Counted from the first letter of the stretch, positions 41,743 to 53,155 are shown. The stretch is 60,000 nt of DNA from Strigamia acuminata (GCA_949358305.1 OX442314.1:55625369-55685368); one strand, 5' to 3'. Program-made: numbers and translations. The notes: generated by a model from the letters alone, not told the origin.

Positions 41743-42539
41743 AAAAGTTAATGTTGAAATGTAAGCTTTACAGTTTTTGTAAAGTTGTTGTAAAATCGAA
41801 GAAAAATTAGAAATTTAACATTGAATTTAATCACTTTGTAAATTTCATGTGTAAATTAGACATTTACATTAAATTTAAGTTGCTTGTAAATTATTTGGAA
41901 AGTTAATGTATGAGTTTATCACCAGCTGGCGATATATTTCAAAAATAAAAAACTAAAAAATTTACATTTGTTAAATATGGGGTTGGTTCTATCAATTTTC
42001 CTTCAAAACTTAATTAGAATATCATTGTTGGAGTTATAAAACAAAAAGGTGATACAAATTCGGTAATTTAACATTTTAATTTGGTTTTAGAATTTGTAAC
42101 AATCAGGACATTGATGTGAGCTTGTATCATTGCGTTCTGTTGATTTTGTTCATGTTTTTGATTGAGGCTATGAATCCTCTGCATATCTTATGTGAGATTT
42201 TTATGAAAATTTCATGGGATTTATTTTCATGAGATTTATTTTCATGGAATAATGAAAATATTTACATGTAAATATTTTGAAATAAATTATAATAAATTTA
42301 GAAGTTTAAAATCACATATTTAATAAAGTTTAAAATTAAAAAACTAAAAAAAAGAATTAAAATTAAATTAAATTTATTGTTAAATCTGACAAATTCGAAA
42401 TTTACAAACTGTAAAGTTATTGTGCGTGTTCATTGTAAAATGTCTTTTTAATTTTGTAAAGTTATTGTTAAAACAAAAATTTACAATCTTTGTAAATGTG
42501 ACTTTACAAAGCCGAAAGTTCAAATTTACATTAACTTTT
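41743..42539. mobile_element. MITE-like element with AAAAGTTAATGT ends
   Basis: Perfect 12-bp inverted ends AAAAGTTAATGT bound 797 bp of AT-rich DNA. Both subterminal parts have repeated TTTGTAAA/TTTACAA motifs (TGTAAAGTTNTTGT occurs on both sides, inverted). No coding capacity and no clear target duplication. Confidence 0.5.
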
Positions 42540-42542
42540 CAG

Positions 42543-43378
42543 CAATTAAACAAGTAAAACAAAAAAACTACGTTTTTGAAAAAGCCTTTTATGCTGTATC
42601 CCTGCGAAATTGGAATCCAGAATTAAAATTTGGCAATTGACAGATCGTTTTTTAGCAAAAAAAACTAAAGTTTAGACAAAAAATTGTTGGCACCCTTTGA
42701 AAGAGCGGCAAATTCTGCACAGGAAACATATTTTAAATATTCTAATCGGTTCATTTTTCATATTTTTGGTTTTTTTATGGTCGAATTCAAATTTCCCACT
42801 AAATTTGCCATGCGGTCGCTGGCTACAATCGTAAAAAAACGTACTTTTTCTTTACCGAATCAAAAGAAAAAATATACAGACTTGTGCAGAATGCAATTTC
42901 GAATCGAATAAGCCTGGTTTCAGAATTTTTAAATTCCTCTTTAGTACCGAAAACATCAAAATTCGTATCGGGCGAACATTTTGGCATCCATTAAAAAACA
43001 CGGATTCCGCCAGGTGGCGCCCCGCTTACAGTTTGCCGTAAATCAGAGTTTTCAGCATTCATACTTCCAGTCCACAGCGCTTAAAAATGAGTCTTTCCTT
43101 TACTTTTTTTTATTATAATGTGTGAAATGACCTGTTTTAGGGCTTGACGTCGGCCAAAATTTAATTTTTTGTTATGCTGAATTGATTTTTGGAAAAAACA
43201 CCCAAAATTAGGCAAACCGGAAGTTGAAACACACAAACGTTCAAGGTAAGTTAAATAAAAGCCTTTAAAAACGTGTAAAGCCATATTTTTTTCCAGTGTG
43301 GCGGTCACTGAACACTTTCAAATCGCACATAGCCACATCACCATGTGTAGAGATACTGGTCGTATGCATGCACGGTGT
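42543..43378. other. Stretch without a recognisable gene
   Basis: Two frames of about 75 codons (42684-42911 plus, 43081-43308 minus) show no recognisable domain. The GTTAAATAAAAGYCTTTAAAAA string at 43248 recurs at 51184. Confidence 0.4.
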
Positions 43379-43979
43379 ATTCTCTTTCGCTCATATTATG
43401 GGAATCTTTTCTTGAATAATATCCTTTTAAAACTATACGTACATCCTGATGTGATTGTCTAGTTCAATACTTTCACTACAACAATGTGAAACTCAACTGG
43501 AATTGGAATGCCCGCCATGACGCCTCATCCTCAAGGAATGACCAAACATCAACGTGTTGTGTGCGGCCAAAATGGGCATTGAGAAATGAAAAATACCTCG
43601 CAGAATACTCGCATATCGGTAAATATAATTTAGTTGATTTCTTTTTGTGAATAGAAATGATTTTTTAGAGGTTTCATAGCAAACAAGACCGATTGGGTTC
43701 GCCGAATCATTAACCCTATCGTCGCGATTGTGCAGATCTCCTCTGTAATCTCCACCAGAATCTTCGCATAGTCACCCAAAACTTTCAGCAGGTTTTAGTT
43801 CCTTAATTCAACTTCTTTGCATCAATTCCATCCTCAGTGTACGCAGCATGATTTTTTTTATACGATCAGTTAATTAATTCTCTTGTTTAATTTTAGGACA
43901 GGTATTCAGTTTGTGATAAATACAGTCGCTGCCAATTCTCCACTCAAGTTCATATTGTATTACTTCATCAAAATCAAAA
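43379..43979. repeat. Unit H leader
   Basis: The array leader is shortened at its outer end. The opposite-strand start reads [15 protein letters not shown]. Small deletions occur at 43632 and 43690 relative to the other leaders. Confidence 0.72.
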
Positions 43980-44423
43980 ATGGAAAAAAAACGTCAGGAT
44001 TTATGTTGCAACCTGTGTGATTATTCGTGTTCTTATTATTCGCAATTGAGACAACACATGCTTAAACATACTGGCGAAAAACCATTCAAGTGTCATTTGT
44101 GTGTTTATTCTTGTGTAATTAGTGGAAATTTAAAAACACATTTGTTAATACACACTGGGAAAAAACCATTCAAGTGTCATTTGTGTGCTTATTCTTGTGT
44201 TCATAGTGGGCATTTAAAAAGACATTTATTAATACATACTGGGGAAAAACCATTCAAGTGTCATTTGTGTGCTTTTTCCTTCACTCAAAGTAGACATCTG
44301 AGAAGCCACATTGCCACCCATACTGGGGAAAAACCACTCAAGTGTGATACGTGTGCTTATTTCTGTATTACAAGTGGGCAACTAAAAAGTCATAGCTTGA
44401 AAAAACATTTAACTAACAAGTAA
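43980..44423 (+). CDS. C2H2 zinc-finger gene H, five fingers
   Basis: 147 residues starting MEKKRQDLCCNLC, the smallest intact member. Five fingers, with two TGKKP-type linkers or variants. Finger 4 has Phe in place of the extra core Cys (CAFSF), which is the canonical C2H2 residue, and finger 5 has CAYFC. The tail reads SLKKHLTNK. All zinc ligands are present. Whether five fingers suffice for a specific function cannot be told. Confidence 0.9.
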   Translation: MEKKRQDLCCNLCDYSCSYYSQLRQHMLKHTGEKPFKCHLCVYSCVISGNLKTHLLIHTGKKPFKCHLCAYSCVHSGHLKRHLLIHTGEKPFKCHLCAFSFTQSRHLRSHIATHTGEKPLKCDTCAYFCITSGQLKSHSLKKHLTNK

Positions 44424-45068
44424 GCATACAAATTAAAAACTTTTTGATTTGTTTGTTACGTTAATAACTCTTATATTCACCACGGTTAATTAATTTTTAA
44501 TTTTTTTTGTGTATTTCATTTTGGATTTTTAAAATAACATTATTACATTTTTAACTGAAAAGTTTAGAAAACTTAAATGTGTTGAATTCTATTTTTTTTT
44601 CTGGCTTAACTTCTCAATTTTTAAAACAAAAACGAAATTTGTAAAACCCGAATTTCAAACTAAATGTAAAAATCACTTTTCTGCTTGCTTATTTTTGTGT
44701 TTACTGTATTTGACAAACAGATTATTAAAAATATATTAAAAATAACATTGCATTCGGTATTGTTCATATTTTCTTCAACTGCGTATCCGGCATGCCAACA
44801 TCTCTGAACATAGATGCATCTTCAGAACGTCATCATGAACGCTATCTAAGGAAATTGGTACGGTTGGATGTCCCATCTTAGACGAACACTAGTGTTCGTC
44901 CAAGGTCCCATCTGTCCCCTTACACTTGCACGGCGCCTTCAAATCAGTCGAGCAAATTCAAGCGCAAGTTTCAAATAAAAAGTCTTAATTACGGATTTAA
45001 AATGTTTTCAATGTTTTCAACATTTTATTAAATCACTTGTCCGATATTGACTTTCACATAGATTTTCC
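44424..45068. repeat. Unit H 3' flank
   Basis: The array 3' module, with a short duplication ATTATTAAAAATATATTAAAAATAAC and the 27-bp palindromic insertion at 44879. It ends near TCACATAGATTTTCCC. Confidence 0.7.
44879..44905. mobile_element. 27-bp palindromic insertion with 8-bp direct duplication
   Basis: The conserved flank string CCCATCTGTCCCC is interrupted. TCCCATCT occurs on both sides (44871-44878, 44906-44913) of a 27-bp insert whose core GACGAACACTAGTGTTCGTC is a perfect 20-bp palindrome. An 8-bp duplication fits hAT-type insertion, so this may be a remnant left by internal deletion. Confidence 0.6.
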
Positions 45069-45109
45069 CAAATAGATCATTACGATTGCAATTATTCAAA
45101 CTTTCTATA

Positions 45110-45234
45110 ACAGATTCGCGCGCCTCTTGCGGTTCTCCGCAACCAGGTGGATCTGCGGGCCCTAGATTCACCAATCGGGCCTCGGAAGTGACCTTTCCAG
45201 AGGTTGCGGACCCTGTAGTGACCAAGAGAGTTGT
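45110..45234 (-). repeat. GC-rich repeat related to the solo LTR in unit A
   Basis: The complement shares CACTTCCGRGGCCCGAT, AGGCCCGCAG, TCCACCTGGTTGCGGAG and ACCGCAA with 15768-15896. It may be part of a degraded copy of the same LTR family. Confidence 0.6.
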
Positions 45235-45235
45235 A

Positions 45236-46230
45236 AATGAAATATAAAAACTTTATTATTTTTATTTATTGATCCGAGTCTGTGTTAAAATTTTTTTTGA
45301 ATTCCTTTGTATTGTGATTGGACGACTGTGCTTTGAAAGTTCGCAAGGACGATTTACAATGATTTCGAAGATAAATGCTTCAAAACTTACGATTCCACTG
45401 GATTGAGATCTTAAGAAAATAAAACACAAGAACAACTATATTTATTCGGGGTTCACATACACAAATTCAAAGAACCAAAGAAAGATTATGATAATTCATG
45501 ACATCCACTTCCTGTTGCGCGTCATCGCCTTTCAACCGAAAGCACCGCCTCGATGTCGACTTCACTGCATATCACAATCTCTGATTCCATTGATCTCGTA
45601 CGACCTCGCTGCTTCTTTAAAACTCCAGTTTTTACATGTGCCGTTAATATGTTTCTATGGCAACCGATGTCTCTTTCTATTTTTGACTTTTGATGTGTAG
45701 CTCTTTTTCGTTTCTGCTTGATGAAATGCGTTTTTATTTCGGTTGAAAGGTTTTACATGTCTACACATCACCAAAATGGAAGCAGATGATGGTAAGGCAT
45801 CCACTTCCACATTACGAAAGACAAAAAGGAAATTCTTGCTAGTCAACGAATGAGGGAATGTCAGTCAAGAAAATTTACCTTTTTTCTTCAATATTTTTTT
45901 AAATATATCAGAAACCGCATTAAAAAAACAAAATTTTCATCTACAATTACAACAGTTTTTATTGTTGTTTCGAAATACATGAGAAACAGATTTAAAAATT
46001 AAATTTGAATGTACACTTACAACTCCTTGCCAAAAAATTGACACACTTGATTTGATTTCTGTCTTTCCATTTTCTAATTGGGAATTGAAGACAAAAATAC
46101 AACATTATAAACTATGCTTTTGGTAAATAAGACTGCAATCATCAAGCTATCATTTGGTGAAAACAGGACCATAACATGACCTTTGATTGCAATTTTATTT
46201 AAATTTATTCACGAACAAAAAGATGGAACA
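45236..46230. other. Stretch without a recognisable gene
   Basis: AT-rich. Short frames (45488-45700, 45655-45846) are unsupported. A minus-strand AATAAATATAG at about 45438 hints at another LTR, but I cannot delimit it. Confidence 0.4.
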
Positions 46231-46235
46231 AACAA

Positions 46236-46757
46236 TGTGAAAATCGGATGATTTTACGTGTAAATTACCGTTTTAAATTAATAATTGTGTTCAGTTATAT
46301 TGTTTAATTTGTATTGTTGTTTTTATATTCTCATTTTTAATTTGTGATTTGATATTGAATTTATGTTTATTATTTTATTATAATATGTTTTATTTCCACT
46401 TAAATATTTTAACCTGTTCCTTTGGCAATTGGAATGTTGACTGACTAATCTTTAAAAGAATGTTATAATCTTCTAAATTGTGATGCGCTCGTCATTGGTC
46501 CTTCGAGCGCGTCATTTGCATTTTGCCATCTTGTAAGTGCTTGTGATTGGTTCTCCGAACTCGTCATTTGCATCACCTTTTATCATTTGAATTAAATAAA
46601 ACTTAGTGTACGTTTTTACCTTAAACTGTGTGGTCGTGCTTTCTTCACTACTCCGACGCCATATTGGAACTTCAACAGAAACATCATTTGTATCCAGAGA
46701 ACTTTGGAAATTGATTGGTAAATTTACAAGTGTATTTAATTTACTTCAAGTTTAACA
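46236..46757 (+). mobile_element. Solo BEL/Pao LTR
   Basis: 522 bp, starting TGTGAAAATCGGATGATTTTACGTG and ending TTCAAGTTTAACA, the same family as the LTRs at 2258-2748 and of the complete BEL element. It is flanked by a perfect 5-bp duplication AACAA (46231-46235, 46758-46762). It contains AATAAAACTTAGTG. It arose by recombination between two LTRs. Confidence 0.9.
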
Positions 46758-46853
46758 AACAATTACCTGTGCCAAATAAATGGAACATCTTACAATTGGC
46801 AACTTCATTAGAGATTTAATACATTTTAGGTTAGAAGTTCTTATATTTAGCAA

Positions 46854-47243
46854 TTAATATTTTGTTGGATAACCTTTTGCAGCAAGAACTGCCATAATTC
46901 GGTGCGGCATAGATGCAATAAGTGCTGCGCATTCCTCAGCTTTGATTTTAGCCCATACACTCTTCGCCACTGTCTTTAAATTTCCTACTGTAGCTGGGGG
47001 TTGATCAGCTAATCGCCTTTTCATAATCAGCCAAAGGTTCTCTATGGGATTTCGATCAAGGAAATTGGCAGGCTAAGGTAGAACTTCAACAAAATGCTTC
47101 CGAAACAACTGTTGTGTTGATTTAGCTGCATGTGCAGGAACTAAATCCTGCTGGAAAATTAACTCTTCATCTACAAAAAGAGTTTCTAATGATGGAATCA
47201 GATAATATTCAAGCAGCTTTTGATATGCTGCAGCATTTATCAT
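46854..47243 (-). pseudogene. Tc1-type transposase C-terminal half
   Basis: The minus-strand frame starts MINAAAYQKLLEYYLIPSL. It has the second catalytic aspartate region (FQQDLVPAHAAKST) and NPIENLW ahead of the last acidic stretch, and ends YPTKY with a TAA. The expected Trp of the LDWPA motif is a stop codon here (LP-stop-PA), and the DNA-binding half is missing. It abuts the outer edge of leader I. Confidence 0.85.
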
Positions 47244-47261
47244 CTTATAGGATCAGCAAAA

Positions 47262-47890
47262 CATAAATACATTCGTTGATATTTTGGGATTCTTTTCTTG
47301 AAAAATATCCTTTTTAAACTATACGTACAATACAGTATATCCTGATGCAATTTCTAGTTCATTACTTACCAGAACAACAATGTGAAACTCAACTGTAATT
47401 GGAATGCCCGCCATGACACCTCATTCTCACGGAACGACGAAACATCAACGTGTCGTGTGCTGCCAAAACGGGCAATGAACAATAGAAAATACCTCGCAGA
47501 ATAGTCGCAAATCCGTAAATATAATTTAGCGAAATGCTTATTGATTTGTTTTTTGAATATAAATGATTTTTTTAGAGCTTTCAGAGCAAACAAGACAGAT
47601 TGAGCGCGCTATTCCGCCGGATCATTAAGCCTATCGTCGCGATCGTGTCGATCTCTCACGAGACTCTTCGTATAATTACTCAGACATTTCAACAGGTTTT
47701 AGTTTGTTGATTCAACTTCTTTGAACTGTGAGCCATCAATTCCATACTTACTGTACACAGCATGATTTTTTATAAGTTTAGTTAATTAATTTTCTTGTTT
47801 TAATTTTAGGACAAGTATTCATTTTGAGATAAATACAGTCGCTGCCAATCCTCGACTCAAGTTCATACCGTATTACTTCGAAAATCGAAA
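47262..47890. repeat. Unit I leader
   Basis: The array leader starts near ACATTCGTTGATATTTTGGG. The opposite-strand start reads [15 protein letters not shown]. The TTTTAATTTTAGGACAAG string is kept. Confidence 0.75.
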
Positions 47891-48742
47891 ATGAAGATAA
47901 AACGTCAGGATTTCTGTTGCAACCTGTGTGATTATTCGTGTTCGTATTATTCACAATTGAAACAACACATGCTTAAACATACTGGGGAAAAACCATTCAA
48001 GTGTCATTTGTGTGCTTATTCTTGCATTCAAAGTGGGACTTTAAAAAAGCATTTATTAATACGTACTGGGGAAAAATCGTTCAAGCGTCATTTGTGTGCT
48101 TATTCTTGCGTTCAAAGTGGGGATTTAAAAAGACATTTATTAATACATACTGGAGAAAAACCATTCAAGTGCCATTTGTGTGCTCATTCTTGCGTTCATA
48201 GTGGGGATTTAAAAAGACATTTATTAATACATACTGGAGAAAAACCATTCAAGTGTCATTTGTGTGCTCATTCTTGTGTTCATAGTGGGGATTTAAAAAG
48301 ACATTTATTAATACATACTGGAGAAAAACCATTCAAGTGCCATTTGTGTGCTTTTTCCTGCTCTCAAAGTGGACATCTAAGAAGCCACATTGCAACCCAT
48401 ACTGGGGAAAAACCATTCAAGTGTCATTTGTGTGCTTTTTCTTGCACTTTAAGTGGAAATCTAAGAAGCCACATTGCAACTCATACTGGGGAAAAACCAT
48501 TTAACTGTCATTTGTGTGCTTTTTCCTGCACTACAAGTGGAAATCTAAGAAGACATATTGCAACCCATACTGGTGAAAAACCATTCAAGTGCCATTTGTG
48601 TGCTTATTCTTGTGTTCAAAGTGGAAATTTAAAAACTCATTTGTTAATACATACTGGGGAAAAACCATTCAAGTGTCGTATGTGCGCTTATTCCTGTATC
48701 ACAAATGGGCAACTAAAAAGACATGGCTTGAAAAAACATTAA
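47891..48742 (+). CDS. C2H2 zinc-finger gene I, ten fingers, two with lost ligands
   Basis: 283 residues starting MKIKRQDFCCNLC. Ten finger modules. Finger 2 has lost its last His (LLIRTGEK), and finger 3 has lost its first Cys (FKRHLC), so these adjacent fingers probably do not fold. Fingers 4 and 5 are identical in protein sequence and almost so in DNA, a recent 84-bp duplication. Fingers 6-8 are of the CAFSC...HIATH subtype. The frame is intact, so the gene may work with eight fingers, or it may be starting to decay. Confidence 0.9.
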   Translation: MKIKRQDFCCNLCDYSCSYYSQLKQHMLKHTGEKPFKCHLCAYSCIQSGTLKKHLLIRTGEKSFKRHLCAYSCVQSGDLKRHLLIHTGEKPFKCHLCAHSCVHSGDLKRHLLIHTGEKPFKCHLCAHSCVHSGDLKRHLLIHTGEKPFKCHLCAFSCSQSGHLRSHIATHTGEKPFKCHLCAFSCTLSGNLRSHIATHTGEKPFNCHLCAFSCTTSGNLRRHIATHTGEKPFKCHLCAYSCVQSGNLKTHLLIHTGEKPFKCRMCAYSCITNGQLKRHGLKKH

Positions 48743-49160
48743 ACTAAGCATACAAATTTAAATCTTTTGCATTTGTTTATTCCTGTTCATAACTCTTAAA
48801 TTCACCACGGTTAATTAATTTCTAATTTTATTTGTGTATTTCATTTTGGATTTTTAAAATAACATTACTTTTTTTAACTGAAAAGTTTAGAAAAGTTAAA
48901 TGTGTTGAATTGTATTTTTTTCTTACTTACCATAATTTCTCAATTTTTAAAACAAACAAAACCTGTAAAACTCAAATTTCAAATTTAATGTAAAAATCTC
49001 CTTTCTGCTTACATCTTTTTGTTTGACTGCATTTTATAACCAGATTATTAAAAATAATATTGCTTTCTTCAACTGCGTGTCCGGCATGGCAACATCTCCG
49101 AACATTTATACAACTCCAGAACGCCATCAGGAACGCCATCTGAGGATATTGCTACGGTTT
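48743..49160. repeat. Unit I 3' flank, cut short
   Basis: The array 3' module runs to GATATTGCTACGGTT, where TGTGACAACC begins another element. Confidence 0.7.
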
Positions 49161-49790
49161 GTGACAACCACAACTTCTTCCAAATGGTAGTTCCGGATAT
49201 AGATCGAATGCAAAAGAATTATGTACGAGATAAATAAGACAAGATGTTTATCAAAACATGACACATTTATTGGTTCTTGCCATTACAAATGAATACTAAA
49301 TTATACATAAGACTAATGCCGACATTTGGCCAATTAAACATCAACTGAAACTATACATGAATTGGCCAACTAAAATGATACCATCACGTAAATGTTGATC
49401 CTCGGTCTGAATTCATGGTAATGTATCGTATTCGGAAATATGTTTGTCGTCTGTGCCGGTCTGGCAACGTCCTCAAATCCTTGGCCGGCATCTGGTTCCT
49501 GGTTCGTCGCGTAAATAACGTGGGCGGATCCGAGAGGTGCGGTTGACTTTATTGCACGACCATAACTGGGATGGACATAAGTTAGAATAAATGAATCCAT
49601 TTATTCACTAATGTTCCAATTACAAATTGATTTCAACTTCTTCGACTTGAGAACGATCACGCCTCTCATTGCGACCAAAGTCGCGTCTCCTTCTTCAACA
49701 GATTGTTCGCCCTGTCCACGATGGTTTGCAGCAAGTGGATTCGTTCGGTCCGTTGAAATTTGTTGGAGGGGAAAACTTACTGATTGTTTT
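49161..49790. mobile_element. LTR-like element piece, related to 40741-41480
   Basis: It starts TGTGACAACCACAAC and shares the block order of the 40741 copy, including GGATCCGAGAGGTGCGGTTGACTT and TCTCATTGCG. The second end was not found. No coding sequence is visible. Confidence 0.5.
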
Positions 49791-49814
49791 AGATTAGAGT
49801 CGTTTATTTCATTG

Positions 49815-49965
49815 CACACGTCTTGCGCGACCTGCACGTGTTGCTGGTGGAACAGGAAGTCCCCAAGTCACGTTCTGGGTCCCGAGACTACACGACAACT
49901 CCCCCTGGCGAGAGAGACCCTCACACGAGATTTACACCTTGGATCGAGGTGACCAACAACAAAAC
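49815..49965. repeat. Dispersed GC-rich repeat, copy 2 (inverted)
   Basis: The complement shares GAGGGTCTC, GCCAGGGGGAGTT, GGACCCAGAACGTGACTTGG and CAGGTCGCGCAAGACGTG with 37785-37930 and 59567-59710. Confidence 0.6.
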
Positions 49966-51312
49966 GACACGGTCATCGAGATTATGTCTCAAAATGCGGT
50001 GGTCATACAACGTATCCGATGGCAGTGTCATGTTTTCCGAGGTGTGGCACAGACCCAACGGAACACGTTTAAGTATATAAATTCGGTTCCTATTTTCTTT
50101 TGGAATGTCCAGTGTTTTAGTTATTGACGGCACATACAAAAGAGTGGGGCATTCCAAAGGAAACTGGAGACCGGATACCATAAAAACAGAGAAATGGAGT
50201 TACAAAACCAAAATTAATTTTGCACCACGGAAATGAAAAGAGGAGAGTCGTTATTGCCACGTTGTTTTTAAGACACCTGCGTACACATGTAAGCATACCA
50301 TAGGGCATTGTAATTTTTGAAAATTATCTCATCAGAAGCATTAATGGTAGAGATCTGTAAAGATGGAAGATGGAAGAAAAAATGCTCAAGATAGATGTAG
50401 AAAGAAGAGACTGCAATAACAGCAAAGAATGGTGTTGAAACCAGAGTGTTTTAGGAACAGAGTCGCACGGGGAAGCCAATATCGTGGCGGCACTTTTGAA
50501 TTTGAGATCAGATGAAGCGTAAACAGAAGTCATGTTTTTTGTCATATTTTCTCAATTTTAATCCTTTAATCCTTTAATCCTTTAATCCTTGTAAGAAATG
50601 TAAACTTTTTTTTTATTACAATAAATTTTGTCTTTACCAAAATGCATGTTTTTTTATCATCTCAGTAGAATATCAAGGTAATTTTAAATTCACATCAGAT
50701 TTTCATCAAAAACTTCTTCAATTTAATTACGAGAATTTAAAAATGGCATACTGGCATAATGGCAAAAACAAAAACATGTATTGTGCTTCCATCTGTCGCT
50801 ACAATTTTCATCAATTTAAAATAAATTGTCTACTCGGCAGAAATTATGTCTGCCGAACGTATTCTGATTGTCTTTAAGACAGTCTGAATAGTTCTGCCAA
50901 TAATATACACCATGAGTTTAACATAGTCCTCAATACAGAACGACGAAACAGAAACACTGACTTGCAAACCTCGGAAGAAAATGATATTAAATCCTTGATC
51001 AAGTCATGGCACGCTTTCAACTACACTGACGATGAAAACAGCCACGAATAAATGTTAAATTTACTGAACAAAACGGAGAATTCACTTCTAAACGTTGATT
51101 AGCAAGACAGCTGTCAACTAAGGCGCCTCCATCTGACTCGTGCTGTGCACGACTGTCTACGAACTTGCACACATTTATGTCAAGTTAAATAAAAGTCTTT
51201 AAAAAGAAAGTCATTATTGTAGTGGAGAAATTTATAGCCAAGGAATTGGTTATGGCGGAATGTTTACAACAGCAGAAAAGACATATATCCTCTGCTATAA
51301 ATTCCATGATTT
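49966..51312. other. Stretch without a recognisable gene
   Basis: Short frames only. A TCCTTTAATCC tandem run lies at 50560-50590. The segment at 50775-50965 is shared with 38845-39055. Confidence 0.4.
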
Positions 51313-51949
51313 GAGGAAGTCATTTTTTTGTATGCAGTCGTCCATATTTTGCGAATTTTTCTTGAAAAGTATGCTTTTAAAATATCCTGATGCGATTTTC
51401 TAGTTCAATACTTTCCAGTACAACAATGTGAAACTCAACTGGAATTGGAATACCCGCCATGACACTTCATCCTCACGGGCGACGCAACAACAACGTGTCG
51501 TGTGCGGCCAAACGGGCACTAAGAAACGGAAAATACCTCGCAGAATACTCACATATCCGTAAATATAATTGAGCGCAATGCTTGTTGATTTGGTTTTGTG
51601 AATAGAAATAAAATTTTTTAGAGGTTTCAGCGCAAACAAGACAGATTGGGCGCGCTATTTCGCCAAATCATTAAGCCTATCGTCGCGATTGCGCTGATCT
51701 CCTGTGTAATCTCCACGAGACTCTTCGCACAATTAGGCAGAAATTTCAGCAGGTTTTAGCTTGTTGATTCAACTTCTTTGTACTGTGAGTTCTGAATTCC
51801 ATTCTCAGTGTACATGGCATGATTTTTTATGAGGTTAGTTAATTACTTTTCTTGTTTTAATTTTAGGACAAGTATTCATTTTGAGATAAATACAGTCGCT
51901 GCCAATCCTCCACTCAAGTTCATACTGTATTACTTCATCAAAAGTAAAA
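51313..51949. repeat. Unit J leader
   Basis: The array leader runs from GAGGAAGTCATTTTTTT to GTAAAAATGG. The opposite-strand start reads [17 protein letters not shown]. Confidence 0.75.
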
Positions 51950-52576
51950 ATGGAAAAAAAACGTCAGGATTTTTGTTGCAACCTGTGTGATTATTCGTGC
52001 TTGTATTATTCGCAATTGAAACAACACATGCTGAAACATACTGGCGAAAAACCATTCAAGTGTCATTTGTGTGCTTATTCATGTGTTCATAGTGGACATT
52101 TAAAACGACATTTATTAGCTCATACTGGAGAAAAACCATTCAAGTGTCATTTGTGTGCTTATTCTTGTGTTCAAAGTGGGGCTTTAAAAACACATTTATT
52201 AATTCATACTGGGGAAAAACCATTCAAGTGTCATTTGTGTTCTTATTCTTGTGTTCAAAGCGGGCATTTAACAACTCATTTGTTAATACATACTGGGAAA
52301 AAACCATTCAAGTGCCATTTGTGTGCTTATTCTTGTGTTCAAAGCGGGCATTTAACAACTCATTTTTTAATACATACTGGGAAAAAACCATTCAAGTGCC
52401 ATTTGTGTGCTTATTCTTGTGTTCAAAGTGGGGCTTTAAAAACACATTTATTAATACATACTGGGGAAAAACCATTCAAGTGCCATTTCTGTGCTTATTC
52501 TTGTGCTACAAGTGGGAATTTAAAAAGACATATTGCAACTCACCATACTGGGGAAAAACCATTCAAGTGTCATGTA
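51950..52576 (+). pseudogene. C2H2 zinc-finger gene J, 5' part, cut by BEL
   Basis: 209 codons starting MEKKRQDFCCNLC encode seven complete fingers and the first residues of an eighth (FKCHV). Here the complete BEL element begins at 52577. The first base triplet of the LTR happens to encode the next Cys, and a stop follows at once. With the element in place the product is a seven-finger, 210-residue protein, so it could still be functional. Fingers 4 and 5 are near-identical, and the linker after finger 7 has an extra His. Confidence 0.88.
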
Positions 52577-53155
52577 TGTTAAATTTGCATAAGATAAAAA
52601 TAATACAAACTTAGCAACAAGTTTCTAAAAGTTCCTGGATACAAATGATGGATAAAGTTGAGGTTGTGTTGAAATTCAAAGATGGCGTTGGAGCAAAGTA
52701 AAAGCACAACCACACGTTTTAGAGGTAAAAAGTACACTAAAAGTTTATTCTATTTTCAACACAATGGGAAAAGGGGTAGAGGAATGTGGATGACGCGTTC
52801 AGAGCGCCAATGAGACGGCGCTCAAGAGGTAGGAAAAACCCACACCAATTAAGGGATTAACAGGGCAAGGTACTACAAATGAGGAACAGGTCAAACACTC
52901 AAATAAGAAATACAAATATATTGAAGCATTAAAATAAGAAATATTACAACAATATTAAACTATTCAATCTAATAAAATGGTAAATTATCAATAAAAATAT
53001 ACAATGATAAAGCAATGTAAATGAAACACAAATAACAACTAAAACCACAAGACAAATCAACACATTGAAATATAAAAGATAACAACAATTCAAAAAATGA
53101 GAATAGCAATTCAAATAATAGTTTATATCACGCGTAAAATCACTCGATTTTCACA
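52577..53155 (-). repeat. BEL 3' LTR
   Basis: On the element's strand it runs from TGTGAAAATCGAGTG to GCAAATTTAACA. The gag-pol stop codon lies within its first five bases. No purine tract precedes it; the adjoining sequence is CCCCTCCCCGCCGGCAG. Confidence 0.93.

Noticed and set aside
28160-52614. Second long open frame overlapping the zinc-finger genes, encoding repeats such as FVCLFLCSKWGFKKTF
   Set aside because: The 84-bp finger repeat is a multiple of three, so if one alternative frame lacks a stop in one repeat it lacks it in all. The frame appears in every unit and is a by-product of the repeat.
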